64,000 nt of DNA. It comes from Verrucomicrobiia bacterium (GTDB lineage Bacteria > Verrucomicrobiota > Verrucomicrobiia > Verrucomicrobiales > DEV007). The notes beneath the pieces were generated by a model. The model was not told the origin of the DNA. It was given only the letters and a program-made list of their open reading frames with translations, and did no database searches. Made by a program: the position numbers and the translations under genes. Positions 10,513-18,810 of this stretch are shown in pieces; position 1 is the first letter of the stretch; every line of letters begins with the position of its first letter. Location: NCBI GenBank assembly GCA_030425385.1, contig JAUIAH010000002.1:462174-526173 (forward strand), given 5' to 3'.

Positions 10513-11553
10513 TCACTCCAACCGCTCCCGCAGATCACGCAACGACCGCAACTCTCCCCAATCCCCACCGCGCATCTTCCGCCCACCATCCTTCCGCTTC
10601 GGCCCAAAGTACTCCCGCTTCGCCTCAAAGAACCCATCCACAAACCCTTTCGACCCAATCACCACCCCATCCGTGAAATAGCGCACCCGACACCGCAACA
10701 GCGCCGGCAACGACAGCTCCCCTCCTGCCTCACGCACCGCTGCCACCGCTTCCGCAGACGCCCCCTTCCGCACCACCTCTCCAGAAGCCGTCACCTGCGC
10801 CTCCCCCATCCCAAACAGCACTCGCCGATACTCCCGACCCACCACGCGCCAATTCGGAATCGCCCGCCCCTCGCGCAACGCCTCCTCCTGCATCAGAAGA
10901 CCCAACCCACGCCGCGCCGCCTGTTTCCCCGCCACCGCCTCCGCATACCCGCACCACCGATAATCCTTCGGATCCTCCACCATCCCCGCCCGCACCGCAT
11001 TCAGATCCACATACCCCGCCACCGTCATCAAGGCGTCCCAACCACCCTCAATCACCACACTCTTAAACCGCTGCTCCCAAAGCCGCCCCACCCGCTCATG
11101 ACGCTTGTTGAACCACACCGTGAACCGCTGCAGCAAGGTCTTCATAAACTCCGAAAGATCATGCATCCGATTCACGAAATCCTGCCGATACGCCTTCTCC
11201 TGCACCACCGCCGTCGCGCCCCCATTCAGTTCATAAAACGAGGCAATTCGGGCCCGAATCGCATCCATCTCCTCCCGAGAATAAAGCGCACTCAACCGCG
11301 CCCAGAACTCTTCCTCCGGCAGCTCATCCACCCCAATCGCCTCCGGCACCTGCAGCACCAAATGCAGGTGATTATCCAGCATCGTCCACGTCACCACGGT
11401 GACATTGGCAAAGCGCTCCACCTTCCGCAGCAGCGTCGCAAACCGCTCCTTCGCCTCCTCATCCAACAGGAAATGCCGCCCATTGATTCTGGAGATTACA
11501 TGGAAGTATTGCCCGCCATCGGCAAGCATCTGGAAACGTCGGGGGATAGCCAT
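10513..11553 (-). CDS. REP-associated / Y1 (IS200-like) transposase
   Basis: A single-strand DNA transposase of the Y1 HUH family. The N-terminal domain has the HUH metal motif HLHLVL (about residues 63-68) in the context TWTMLDNHLHL. Further on come RVGRLWEQRFKSVVIE and YVDLNAVRAGMV, both typical of REP-associated tyrosine transposases (RAYTs). The catalytic Tyr is probably the one opening YVDLN, an inference from position. The protein is about 346 residues; the C-terminal 120 or so are Arg/Gly-rich and end in a basic tail. RAYTs are normally single-copy domesticated genes that mobilise short palindromic repeats. Here the only obvious repeat is a tandem copy of the gene's own start region immediately upstream (11531-11713). 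The ORF is intact. Confidence 0.85.
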   Translation of the reverse strand: MAIPRRFQMLADGGQYFHVISRINGRHFLLDEEAKERFATLLRKVERFANVTVVTWTMLDNHLHLVLQVPEAIGVDELPEEEFWARLSALYSREEMDAIRARIASFYELNGGATAVVQEKAYRQDFVNRMHDLSEFMKTLLQRFTVWFNKRHERVGRLWEQRFKSVVIEGGWDALMTVAGYVDLNAVRAGMVEDPKDYRWCGYAEAVAGKQAARRGLGLLMQEEALREGRAIPNWRVVGREYRRVLFGMGEAQVTASGEVVRKGASAEAVAAVREAGGELSLPALLRCRVRYFTDGVVIGSKGFVDGFFEAKREYFGPKRKDGGRKMRGGDWGELRSLRDLRERLE

Positions 11554-11713
11554 GGCTTTCTATAGCCTCCCCCCAACCACTCCGTCAACCCCTCTTCTAA
11601 TAATAGCAGTGTCCAATAATAATATGGAAACGTCGGGGGATAGCCATGGCTTTCTATAGTCTCCCCCCAACCACTCCGTCAACCCCTCTTCTAATAATAG
11701 CAGTGTCCAATAA
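11531..11713. repeat. Tandem direct repeat, 94-bp period, covering the transposase start
   Basis: Bases 11531-11619 recur at 11625-11713 with one difference (C at 11566, T at 11660). The first copy includes the first 23 bases of the transposase gene with its start codon; the second is an orphan copy. Each unit contains a short palindrome around the start codon (AGCCATGGCT) and facing G-run and C-run segments that could pair. The near identity implies recent duplication. It also creates a spurious rightward frame that runs into the rhodanese gene. Confidence 0.9.
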
Positions 11714-11774
11714 AAGGCCTGGGAAATGGGATGATTTCGCTGGCGACAGGGGGTGCCCGCGCCTAGAGGTCGCT

Positions 11775-12644
11775 ATGAGTGCGAAATTTGCTGCCTATGC
11801 AAACCCGGAGGTCCTTGTAGATCGGGCCTGGTTGACGGAACATCTCGACGATCCGGGAGTTCGTCTTGTGGAGAGCAACGAAGACATTCTTCTCTACGAC
11901 ATGGGGCACCTTCCCAATGCCGTGCACATTGATTGGAGACGCGATCTCCAGCATCAGACCGTGCGAGACTACATCGACGAAGCCGCGTTCGCCGAAATGT
12001 GTGGCAAGCACGGGATCACGCCCGAGACCACCGTCGTCTTCTATGGAGACAAGTCTAATTGGTGGGCTTGCTACGCTTTCTGGGTCTTCTCACTCTTCGG
12101 CCATCAACGACTCAAAGTGCTCGATGGCGGTCGCGATCTTTGGATCGCTGAAGGCGGGCCCATGACGAAGGACGTGCCCGCTTTTGCGAAGACGAATTAC
12201 CCGATTCCCGAAAAGCGCCGCGATGACGAGATCCGTGCGTTCTTTGCCGATACGTTGGCGCATAGCAACCGCGGGCTTCCACTTGTCGACGTGCGGTCAC
12301 TTGGCGAGTTTCGGGGCGACATCACCCACATGCCCGAGTACCCCCAGGAAGGGGTGCTTCGCGGGGGACACATTCCCGGAGCCAAGAGTTGCCCCTGGAA
12401 GACCGCCGCCAACGATGATGATACGTTTCGGTCGCGCGCTGAGTTGGAGGAGATTTACGAAAAGGGACTGGGTCTGAAGAAAGATGACGATGTCGTCGCC
12501 TACTGCCGCATCGGTGAGCGCTCAAGCCACACGTGGTTCGTGCTGACCCATTTGTTAGGGTTTCAGAATGTCCGCAACTACGATGGGAGCTGGACCGAAT
12601 GGGGAAACATGGTGGGCGTGCCCGTCGAGAAGTCTGCTGAATAG
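11775..12644 (+). CDS. sseA: Two-domain thiosulfate sulfurtransferase (rhodanese)
   Basis: Transfers sulfane sulfur from thiosulfate to an acceptor. The start at 11775 is chosen because it has an upstream AGAGGT ribosome site; the longer frame upstream is an artefact of the 94-bp repeat. 289 residues. An N-terminal non-catalytic rhodanese domain covers about 1-145. The catalytic domain covers about 160-285, with VDVRSLGEF and the active-site cysteine at 244 in [15 protein letters not shown]. That loop matches the actinobacterial CysA2/SseA type of sulfurtransferase. The gene lies 8 bases upstream of a SufE-family gene, a pairing also known from mycobacteria, which suggests a role in sulfur trafficking to iron-sulfur cluster assembly or another acceptor. 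Confidence 0.93.
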   Translation: MSAKFAAYANPEVLVDRAWLTEHLDDPGVRLVESNEDILLYDMGHLPNAVHIDWRRDLQHQTVRDYIDEAAFAEMCGKHGITPETTVVFYGDKSNWWACYAFWVFSLFGHQRLKVLDGGRDLWIAEGGPMTKDVPAFAKTNYPIPEKRRDDEIRAFFADTLAHSNRGLPLVDVRSLGEFRGDITHMPEYPQEGVLRGGHIPGAKSCPWKTAANDDDTFRSRAELEEIYEKGLGLKKDDDVVAYCRIGERSSHTWFVLTHLLGFQNVRNYDGSWTEWGNMVGVPVEKSAE

Positions 12645-12652
12645 GGAAACAC

Positions 12653-13108
12653 ATGGCCACGCTCTATCCTGCCAAACTTGAGGAAATCCTTACACTTTTC
12701 GAAGGATTGCCTGAAACAGAGCGCCGCGAGATGCTTATCAGCTTTGCCGAGAATGCGGGCCAGCACGCTCCGCGCGACGGGGAAGTCTATGACTTGGAGG
12801 ATGTTCGCAAGGATGATGAATGCACCGATGAAGTGGGCGTCTATCTGAATGTTGACGATCACGGCGGGGTTCACTTTCGCGTTCAGTTAGGGCCGAAAGT
12901 GCAGACCCTCACGCGAGCGATGACTTCGGTTTTATGCCGGGGACTTGAGGGAAGCACTTTGGAAGAAGTGCAATCCGTTCCCCAAGACTTTGTGCCCCGG
13001 ATCGTCGGTGCCGAACTTGTCCGTTTACGCAGCCAGACGGTCTACTACGTCCTGACACGCATGAAAGCCGCTTGTGCGCTTTACGCAAGGAGACAAGTAT
13101 CAAACTAA
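12653..13108 (+). CDS. SufE family protein
   Basis: A small cytoplasmic sulfur acceptor, 151 residues. SufE proteins take persulfide sulfur from a cysteine desulfurase onto a conserved cysteine. Visible features are the N-terminal helix LEEILTLFEGLPETERRE, the region DDECTDEVGVYL, where the Cys is the probable acceptor, and the C-terminal GLEGSTLEEVQSVPQDFV followed by MKAACAL. It is 8 bases downstream of the rhodanese gene and surely cotranscribed, so the rhodanese may be its donor or recipient. No sufS or other suf gene is in the window. It converges on radC with 22 bases between. Confidence 0.85.
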   Translation: MATLYPAKLEEILTLFEGLPETERREMLISFAENAGQHAPRDGEVYDLEDVRKDDECTDEVGVYLNVDDHGGVHFRVQLGPKVQTLTRAMTSVLCRGLEGSTLEEVQSVPQDFVPRIVGAELVRLRSQTVYYVLTRMKAACALYARRQVSN

Positions 13109-13130
13109 CAACGAACTTACTCCCAGCCCC

Positions 13131-13886
13131 TCACAACATCCCATGCTCCTGAAAGCTAAAGTAGCCCGTGGCATCAGCATGCGCTGAGGGGTGCCCTATA
13201 ATGAGGTGATCAACCATCTGAAGGCGCATCAGCTCGGCGCATTCTTTCACTCGCCGCGTGAGATGGCGGTCTGCCGCACTGGGCTCTGGGTCACCTGAGG
13301 GGTGATTGTGCACAAGAGCGAAACCATGACATTGATTGACCAGGACGGGGTGGAGGATTTCGCGCGGATGTGCGATCGTCTCTCCCACACTCCCCGTCGA
13401 CACGGTGACCACTTTCACCAGTCGCAATCGCGTGTTGAGTAAGAGGACGCGCAGGCTCTCCGTCGGTAAGCGCTGCATCTCTGGAGCCATGAATTCGTAG
13501 ATTGATTCTGGGTCTCCCAATGGCGTGTCTCGCAGGCGCTCCTTGGCGAGACGATTCCCCATCTCAAACACGGCCGCGAGTTCCGCCGCTTTGGCAGGGC
13601 CAATACCTTTGTTGCCTTTGGCCAACTCATCCACGCGAACACGTGACAAGGCGTGCAGGCTTCCGTATTTCTCTAACAAGGCGCGACTCATCTCGATGGC
13701 ATTCATGCCCTGGCAGCCAATCCGGAAAAAGATGGCAAGCAATTCCGCTTCGCTCAAAGCCTGGGCACCATGGCGCGCGAGTTTCTCCCGCGGACGTTCC
13801 TCCTCTGGAAGGTCATGGATTCGCACCGTGCGCGAGGTCGCGGGCGATTCGCGAAGGCGTTCGTCTTCCTGGTCGTCCATCGGCAT
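13131..13886 (-). CDS. radC: RadC / JAB-domain protein
   Basis: A RadC-family protein, 251 residues. An N-terminal helix-hairpin-helix-like domain contains RPREKLARHGAQALSEAELL and GIGPAKAAELAA (about 30-115). The C-terminal JAB/MPN metallo-fold (about 125-250) has the zinc motif HNHPSGDPEPSAAD. The historical DNA-repair assignment is weakly supported; the family is conserved and its biochemical role unsettled. A start at 13880 (third residue) is equally possible. Its neighbours share no evident function. Confidence 0.93.
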   Translation of the reverse strand: MPMDDQEDERLRESPATSRTVRIHDLPEEERPREKLARHGAQALSEAELLAIFFRIGCQGMNAIEMSRALLEKYGSLHALSRVRVDELAKGNKGIGPAKAAELAAVFEMGNRLAKERLRDTPLGDPESIYEFMAPEMQRLPTESLRVLLLNTRLRLVKVVTVSTGSVGETIAHPREILHPVLVNQCHGFALVHNHPSGDPEPSAADRHLTRRVKECAELMRLQMVDHLIIGHPSAHADATGYFSFQEHGML

Positions 13887-13999
13887 GCGTGCTTCTGCCA
13901 GGAAGGTGCTCCTGATGGCAAGTGCGATCCGCGTGATTTGACTGTCGCCCTTGCGAACGCAGGCTTGATCCCTTGCTCAAGCCCAGTCACCATGCACGC

Positions 14000-14692
14000 A
14001 TGAAACGATTCGCCACCCTCGTACTACTGGGGATGCTCCTTCACCCCGCACACGGTGAAGAGAAAGACAAGGCCATTGTTCCGCACAGTTCAGGCGGATG
14101 GCGCTTCTGGGATCAGAAAGCCGCCCCGCACGAGGATTGGCACGCGCGTGATTTCGATGACACAGCTTGGAAAGAGGGAACCGCCCCCATGGGCTACGGT
14201 CGCGAACCTGTCGCCACCACCGTATCATTTGGCGAGGATCCCGCCAAGAAGCACGCATCGACTTACTTCCGCAGAGTTTTCGAACTGGAACAGGTGGATG
14301 CCGATGCCTATGTGTTAGAATTTCGATGCGATGACGGTGTCATCATCTATGTCAATGGCATGGAGATGCACCGCTTTCGCGTGCCAGAGAAACTACCCGA
14401 AGACGGCTATTCAGGCATTCTGTCAGGGCCAGGAGTGGTTGATGAGTATGCGGGACTCCTAGTGAACAAGAGCTTCCTCAAAGAAGGGAAGAATGTCATT
14501 GCGATCCAACTTCTCCAAGGAAACGCCACGAGTAGCGATCTGTACCTCGACCTCCGACTCCAGGGACTCTCTGAAGCCGAACTGGAGGCTCTTAAGAATC
14601 AAGCGCGTCCCCAACAAGAATCGCCACAGCAAGATCCCCTTCCCGATGAGGAGAAGGAAGAGGACACCGCGCCGTCTCCATCTGAATCCTAA
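14000..14692 (+). CDS. Secreted jelly-roll (galactose-binding-like) domain protein
   Basis: The start at 14000 gives a signal peptide (MKRFATLVLLGMLLHPAHG); the frame is open 9 codons further upstream. The mature part is one beta-sandwich domain of about 165 residues with WRFWDQKAAPHEDWHARDFD, TYFRRVFEL, LEFRCDDGVIIYVNGMEMHR and KEGKNVIAIQLLQ. This pattern is widespread in Planctomycetes and Verrucomicrobia exported proteins and resembles glycoside-hydrolase-associated sugar-binding sandwiches. The last 35 residues are a Gln/Pro/Glu-rich tail. It is the first gene of a tight operon with a DUF1080 protein and the thioredoxin/PDZ selenoprotein (gaps of 12 and 11 bases). Confidence 0.7.
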   Translation: MKRFATLVLLGMLLHPAHGEEKDKAIVPHSSGGWRFWDQKAAPHEDWHARDFDDTAWKEGTAPMGYGREPVATTVSFGEDPAKKHASTYFRRVFELEQVDADAYVLEFRCDDGVIIYVNGMEMHRFRVPEKLPEDGYSGILSGPGVVDEYAGLLVNKSFLKEGKNVIAIQLLQGNATSSDLYLDLRLQGLSEAELEALKNQARPQQESPQQDPLPDEEKEEDTAPSPSES

Positions 14693-14704
14693 CACCAACG
14701 CACC

Positions 14705-15307
14705 ATGAAGTTTACTCACACCTTGACCACTGCTCTCGCTGCCACTCTCCTCCTAACCAATCCATCCATTGCCGAGGAGCCTGCCCTCACGTCCATCTTC
14801 AACGGGAAAGATTTCACAGGCTGGAAAGTACCCGATAATAATATCTGGTATTCGGTCTCCGATGGAGAACTCCGTTTGCAAAGCGGCCCTGACAAGAAAG
14901 GTTCTGCCGTTTGGACGGAACAAGCCTATGAGGACTTTGTGTTTGAGTGTGAGTTCAAGTTCGGAGAAGGGACGATCGATTCTGGCGTCTACCTGAAGGA
15001 AAGCAAGGATCAGATCCAGATTGGGATTTCAGGCTCGTTGAAGGTCGACATGACCGCGCTCGCGTATATTCCCGGCAAAGGTTACCCCTTTCGCAATGAT
15101 CTCGCGGTGCAACTCCTGAAAGAGGATGGATGGAACCACCTCAAGATCCGCGTGGTGGGCAATGTCTACGAAACCTGGCTGAATGGTGTCTATGTCATGA
15201 AATATACTTCTGACAGTGCGAAAGACAAGGGGCCACTGGGGCTCCAGCTCCATGGGAATCGCGACATGAGCATTGCCTATCGCCATCTTAAAGCAGCCTC
15301 ACTCTAA
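14705..15307 (+). CDS. DUF1080 (3-keto-disaccharide hydrolase-like) secreted protein
   Basis: A signal peptide (MKFTHTLTTALAATLLLTNP) precedes a single DUF1080 concanavalin-like sandwich of about 175 residues. The family-typical opening is SIFNGKDFTGWKV, followed by WYSVSDGELRLQSG, EFKFGEGTIDSGVYLK and, near the end, GPLGLQLHG. DUF1080 proteins are abundant in this superphylum; some members hydrolyse 3-keto-glycosides, so carbohydrate breakdown is plausible but the substrate is unknown. A Gfo/Idh/MocA oxidoreductase, which in some systems makes or uses 3-keto sugars, lies about 2.1 kb away on the other strand. Middle gene of the three-gene operon. Confidence 0.85.
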   Translation: MKFTHTLTTALAATLLLTNPSIAEEPALTSIFNGKDFTGWKVPDNNIWYSVSDGELRLQSGPDKKGSAVWTEQAYEDFVFECEFKFGEGTIDSGVYLKESKDQIQIGISGSLKVDMTALAYIPGKGYPFRNDLAVQLLKEDGWNHLKIRVVGNVYETWLNGVYVMKYTSDSAKDKGPLGLQLHGNRDMSIAYRHLKAASL

Positions 15308-15318
15308 TCCTCCTCTCT

Positions 15319-16662
15319 ATGAAGCGCGTTAGCTCTACCATCAGTCTCCTCGGGGCCTCTCTCGCCCTCATCACATCGTCGTCAGCCGCAGAAGAAGGCA
15401 AGAAGACTCGTGATGAGATGGTCATGGATGATCGGTCTGCCTTGGAGGAGAGTGCCCACTGGATCTACAACGACCTGAAGAAGGCTTTTGCAGAGGCGAA
15501 GGCTTCTGGAAGGCCGTTGATGGTGGTGCATCGGTGCATCCCCTGACATGCTTGCGCCGACTTTGACCAGCAGGTTGTTGGTCGCCACGAAACGATTCGA
15601 GAGTTGATGGAGCAGTTTGTCTGCGTGCGCGTCATCATGGCGAACGCGATGGACCTTTCATTGTTCCAGTTTGATTATGACATGTCCTTCGCCGTGACCT
15701 TTCTCCATGCCGATCGCACTGTCTACAGCCGCTACGGCTCTCGCCAAGATAAGCCAGAAGAAGCCGATAACCACATTTCGATGAAGGGGCTCGCGGAAAC
15801 GATGGAGACGGTTCTCTCCCTGCATCAAGCCTATCCTGACAATCGTGCACAGCTAGAAGGGAAGCAACCGCGGCCAGTGACTAAGCAAGTGCCTGAGGAC
15901 TATCCCGAACTCGGAAAGTACAAGGATCATCTCGATTATGGCGGAGCGGTAGCCAAGAGCTGCGTGCATTGTCATCAATTACATGAGGCGCAGCGGCTCG
16001 CTCCGTGGACGGCAGGCGAGAAGATCACGGACGCTGTTCTTCATCCATGGCCGATGCCGAACACGATCGGCTTGACTCTTGATCCCAAGACCATGGCCAC
16101 TGTTGCCAAGGTGACATCGCGATCCCCCGCCGAAGCGGCAGGCTTTGAGTCGGGTGATGTATTGCAGTTGTTAGACAATCAACGCGTCACCTCGGTGGCG
16201 GACATCCAATGGATTCTCCATCATGCTCCCGGAGAGGCCGCCCTACCCTACGAGGTGATGCGCAATGGCAATACCGTGCCTGGCGTGCTGCGCCTGGCCA
16301 AGAATTGGCGTCAGCAAGTCGACATCGCTTGGCGCACGTCGACGTGGGACCTCCGCCGCATCGCCCTCGGAGGCGCTGTGTTAGTGCCTATCGAGCCCGC
16401 GGCCCGCCAGGCTCTGAATCTGAAGAAGGACGCTCTCGCCTTGCGCGTCAGTCACGCGGGGCGCTACGGCTCCCATGCCGTGGCGTGGAATGCGGGCATT
16501 CGCCCTGGAGACGTCTATGTGGCTTTCGACAGCCTCACCACAGACCAATCAGAAACTGACATCATCCGCCACGTGCTCACCCAAAGGAAGATCGGCGATC
16601 GAGTGATGATCGCCTTCCTTCGCGATGGGCAGCGCCGTGAAGTAAGGATGAAGATCCAGTGA
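15319..16662 (+). CDS. Trx7/PDZ-domain selenoprotein (in-frame TGA read as Sec)
   Basis: The frame from 15319 is interrupted once, by TGA at 15544-15546, and then stays open in the same frame to 16662, giving 447 residues with selenocysteine at 76. The context is R-C-I-P-U-H-A-C-A-D-F-D, a CxxU thioredoxin redox motif with Cys73 as partner and another Cys at 79. A bacterial-type SECIS hairpin lies 25 bases downstream (see 15544-15584). An N-terminal signal peptide precedes the thioredoxin-7 domain (about 50-160). A CxxCH motif at 215-219 (SCVHCHQ) could bind haem c. Two PDZ domains follow (about 255-325 and 370-445). As I recall, NCBI uses a family name of the form 'Trx7/PDZ domain-containing (seleno)protein', which fits. 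Alternatives are a nonsense mutation or sequencing error. Whether Sec machinery exists cannot be seen here. Confidence 0.85.
15544..15584 (+). promoter_or_regulatory. UGA(Sec) codon with bacterial-type SECIS hairpin
   Basis: The TGA at 15544-15546 is followed by an 8-bp stem (15564-15571 UGACCAGC paired with 15577-15584 GUUGGUCG, two of the pairs G-U) closing a 5-base loop AGGUU at 15572-15576. The loop starts 25 bases after the UGA, and its GGU resembles the AGGU of the E. coli formate dehydrogenase SECIS loop that binds SelB. Bacterial SECIS elements lie inside the coding region just after UGA, as here. The fold was worked out by hand. Confidence 0.7.
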
Positions 16663-16678
16663 TCGCTCCCAATGTCAG

Positions 16679-17377
16679 TTAGAGATCACCGAAAGCTGCT
16701 AGCTTTTCGTTGGCTTCTGTCAGGCGCTTTTGGAAATCCGCGTAGATCTTGTTGTTCTCTTCGTTCTGCTCGGGCTGGGTCCCAATCCACTTGGTCAGCT
16801 CTTCTTTCACTTTATCCACGCCAGCGAGAGCCGCTTTCAAGTCGTCGACTTTCTCTGGGTGCTCTTTCCCAAAGGCCTCAATCCCACTGGGACTGGTCAA
16901 AAGGACCATCTTAAACTCGTCGATGAAAGAGCTAGGGGTCTTCCCGCGTCCAGCGCCAAGTTGGCCAATCTTTGTTTTCCCATCGCGATCGAGGACAATG
17001 TAAGTTGGATATCCCTGAACCTCGAACTCCTTCTGAAGTTCCTGATTCCGCGCGACAAAGTCTTCGGGAACGATGGTCTTATCTTGAGGGAAATCGAGGG
17101 TCACGAGCACGACATTCTCCGCCGCATACTTCTTCCACTCATCCTTGGCGAAGACTTCCTTATCCATGAGCTTGCACCAGCCACACCAGTCTGACCCAGT
17201 GAAATTGAGAAGAACAGGAAGCTTCTTCTCTCCAGCAAGCTTGATAGCTGCATCGTAGTCCTGCGTCCACTGTCCTACCTTGGCCCCCTTCGTGGGAACG
17301 CCTTCTTCTGCCATGCTCGGAAGCGTGAAGAGGCAACCAAAGGCGATTGCGTGAAAGAGGGATAGAATCGGTTTCAT
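16679..17377 (-). CDS. Secreted thioredoxin-family protein
   Basis: The start at 17377 gives a signal peptide (MKPILSLFHAIAFGCLFTLP) and has GGAG about 9 bases upstream; the frame runs further upstream only through the oxidoreductase gene. 232 residues. A thioredoxin-like domain (about 30-150) carries the redox centre SDWCGWCK and the cis-proline loop QGYPTYIVLD. The C-terminal 70 residues are a charged helical region ending ANEKLAAFGDL. Predicted to act in the periplasm as a disulfide oxidoreductase. It is convergent with, and 16 bases from, the selenoprotein gene, so two extracytoplasmic thioredoxin-fold proteins face each other. Downstream in an operon with the Gfo/Idh/MocA gene (73-base gap). 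Confidence 0.85.
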   Translation of the reverse strand: MKPILSLFHAIAFGCLFTLPSMAEEGVPTKGAKVGQWTQDYDAAIKLAGEKKLPVLLNFTGSDWCGWCKLMDKEVFAKDEWKKYAAENVVLVTLDFPQDKTIVPEDFVARNQELQKEFEVQGYPTYIVLDRDGKTKIGQLGAGRGKTPSSFIDEFKMVLLTSPSGIEAFGKEHPEKVDDLKAALAGVDKVKEELTKWIGTQPEQNEENNKIYADFQKRLTEANEKLAAFGDL

Positions 17378-17450
17378 ATGAATACTCCAGTTAGATTTGG
17401 TCACAGCTTCGGTGGCCAACGGCGTGGTGCAAGGGCTCATTCCACCGTGA

Positions 17451-18716
17451 TCAGATTTCCCAACCTTCTCGATAGGCTCGCCGCCAAGCGGCCCCATGGC
17501 CCCCAAGCACATCGTCCCACGCCTGATCCGCTTCCCGGGTGAGCGTGCGATTCTCCCTGTAGGCAACGTTCCCGAGATGACAGAGCATAGCGCTCTGCTG
17601 CGCGTCGGCTATCGGCGCATTCAATGCGGCGCCTTCTCGGATAGCATCGGCAAAGTTTGTGAAATGATAGAGATCGTCGAAATCAGGATCCACCTTCTCG
17701 ACACGCTGTCCATCAAGATCGAAGCGCTCGTAGCCGCTGCTCCCGAAAGCCATCGATCCTTTCTCACCATAGAAGGCCACAAAGGGATGTGTCTCTGACT
17801 TCCGCCGATGACAACTACTGCCATGCCAGGAAACGCCGCAGTGACCAAAGTCAAACACCGCATCGCCCGTGTCCGGCGTCTCCTGATCATCGTCATAATG
17901 ATAGCGTCCACCCGTGTAGCTCACCTTGACTGGCAAATCCACACTGAGCCCCCACCGTGAGATATCCAGTGCATGAACCCCGTTGTTCCCCAGCTCCCCA
18001 TTTCCCCAATGCCAATGCCAATGCCATTCGTAGTGGACGAGATTGTCTTTGTAAGGCCGCTCTGGGGCGGGTCCCTGCCAGAGATCATAGTCTAACCAAT
18101 CAGGCACGGGAGCGGGGTTCCCCTTGCCGATGCTCCCCCTAGCATTGGCATACCAACAACGCGAGTAACGGAGCTTGCCAAGAATGCCCTCGTGCAGTTG
18201 GGCAATGCCTCGGCGGAAAGATGGCAAGCTACGCCGCTGATTGCCCATTTGTACAAGTCGCTTGGTTTCCGCCGCTACCTCGACCATGCGTGTGGCTTCG
18301 TATGCGTTGTGACTCCCGGGCTTCTCGACATAGACGTGCTTGCCCGCTTGGCATGCGAGGATGGTGGCGGGCGCGTGCCAGAAATTGGGAGCCGCAATGG
18401 ACAAGGCATCGATCTCCTTGTCATCCAGGATACGACGGAAATCCGTGACTGTCTTGGGCTTGCTCTCTTGCTCTTTGCTCACGTGTTCGGCAGCGGATTC
18501 CAAGCGCCGCGAGTCCACATCACAGAGATACGCGATCTCGACATTGGGCACCCGGAGAAACGCCTTCACATGAGCCATGCCGCGGCCCAATCCCATCACA
18601 CCCACGCGCAAACGATTCGATGGAGCCTCCTCCTGACCACACGCCATGGCCGGGGCGAGAGACGCCAATGCAGATGTTTGTATAAAGGACCGACGGGAAC
18701 GCAGATGCATCTTCAT
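17451..18716 (-). CDS. Gfo/Idh/MocA-family oxidoreductase with Tat leader
   Basis: 421 residues. The N-terminus SRRSFIQTSALASLAPAMA is a twin-arginine-type leader, so the folded, cofactor-loaded enzyme is probably exported. The Rossmann NAD(P)-binding core (about 35-155) has VGVMGLGRGMAHVKAF and the family signature HVYVEKPGSHN, where the EKP lysine is catalytic in relatives. The C-terminal alpha/beta domain includes HWHWHWGNGELGNNGVHALD, typical of verrucomicrobial and planctomycete members. The family oxidises or reduces sugars and inositols; the substrate is not predictable. Divergent from a sulfatase gene (94 bases between starts) and followed by a secreted thioredoxin. Confidence 0.9.
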   Translation of the reverse strand: MKMHLRSRRSFIQTSALASLAPAMACGQEEAPSNRLRVGVMGLGRGMAHVKAFLRVPNVEIAYLCDVDSRRLESAAEHVSKEQESKPKTVTDFRRILDDKEIDALSIAAPNFWHAPATILACQAGKHVYVEKPGSHNAYEATRMVEVAAETKRLVQMGNQRRSLPSFRRGIAQLHEGILGKLRYSRCWYANARGSIGKGNPAPVPDWLDYDLWQGPAPERPYKDNLVHYEWHWHWHWGNGELGNNGVHALDISRWGLSVDLPVKVSYTGGRYHYDDDQETPDTGDAVFDFGHCGVSWHGSSCHRRKSETHPFVAFYGEKGSMAFGSSGYERFDLDGQRVEKVDPDFDDLYHFTNFADAIREGAALNAPIADAQQSAMLCHLGNVAYRENRTLTREADQAWDDVLGGHGAAWRRAYREGWEI

Positions 18717-18810
18717 GAAGGTATCCTATGCCCCACTCGTGCCCTCATGCGAGCGCCTTCTCACTCAGGTTAGGATTGTCTCCAGAAGAACCTCCTTCCA
18801 TGCTCAACCC

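Noticed and set aside
11646..11774. An N-terminal extension of the rhodanese
   Set aside because: It arises from reading the duplicated transposase start region; the ATG at 11775 has a ribosome site and begins the conserved domain.
15319..15546. A separate 75-residue protein ending at the TGA
   Set aside because: The downstream frame is the same, the thioredoxin fold is cut at its redox motif, and a SECIS-like hairpin follows; one selenoprotein explains all three.
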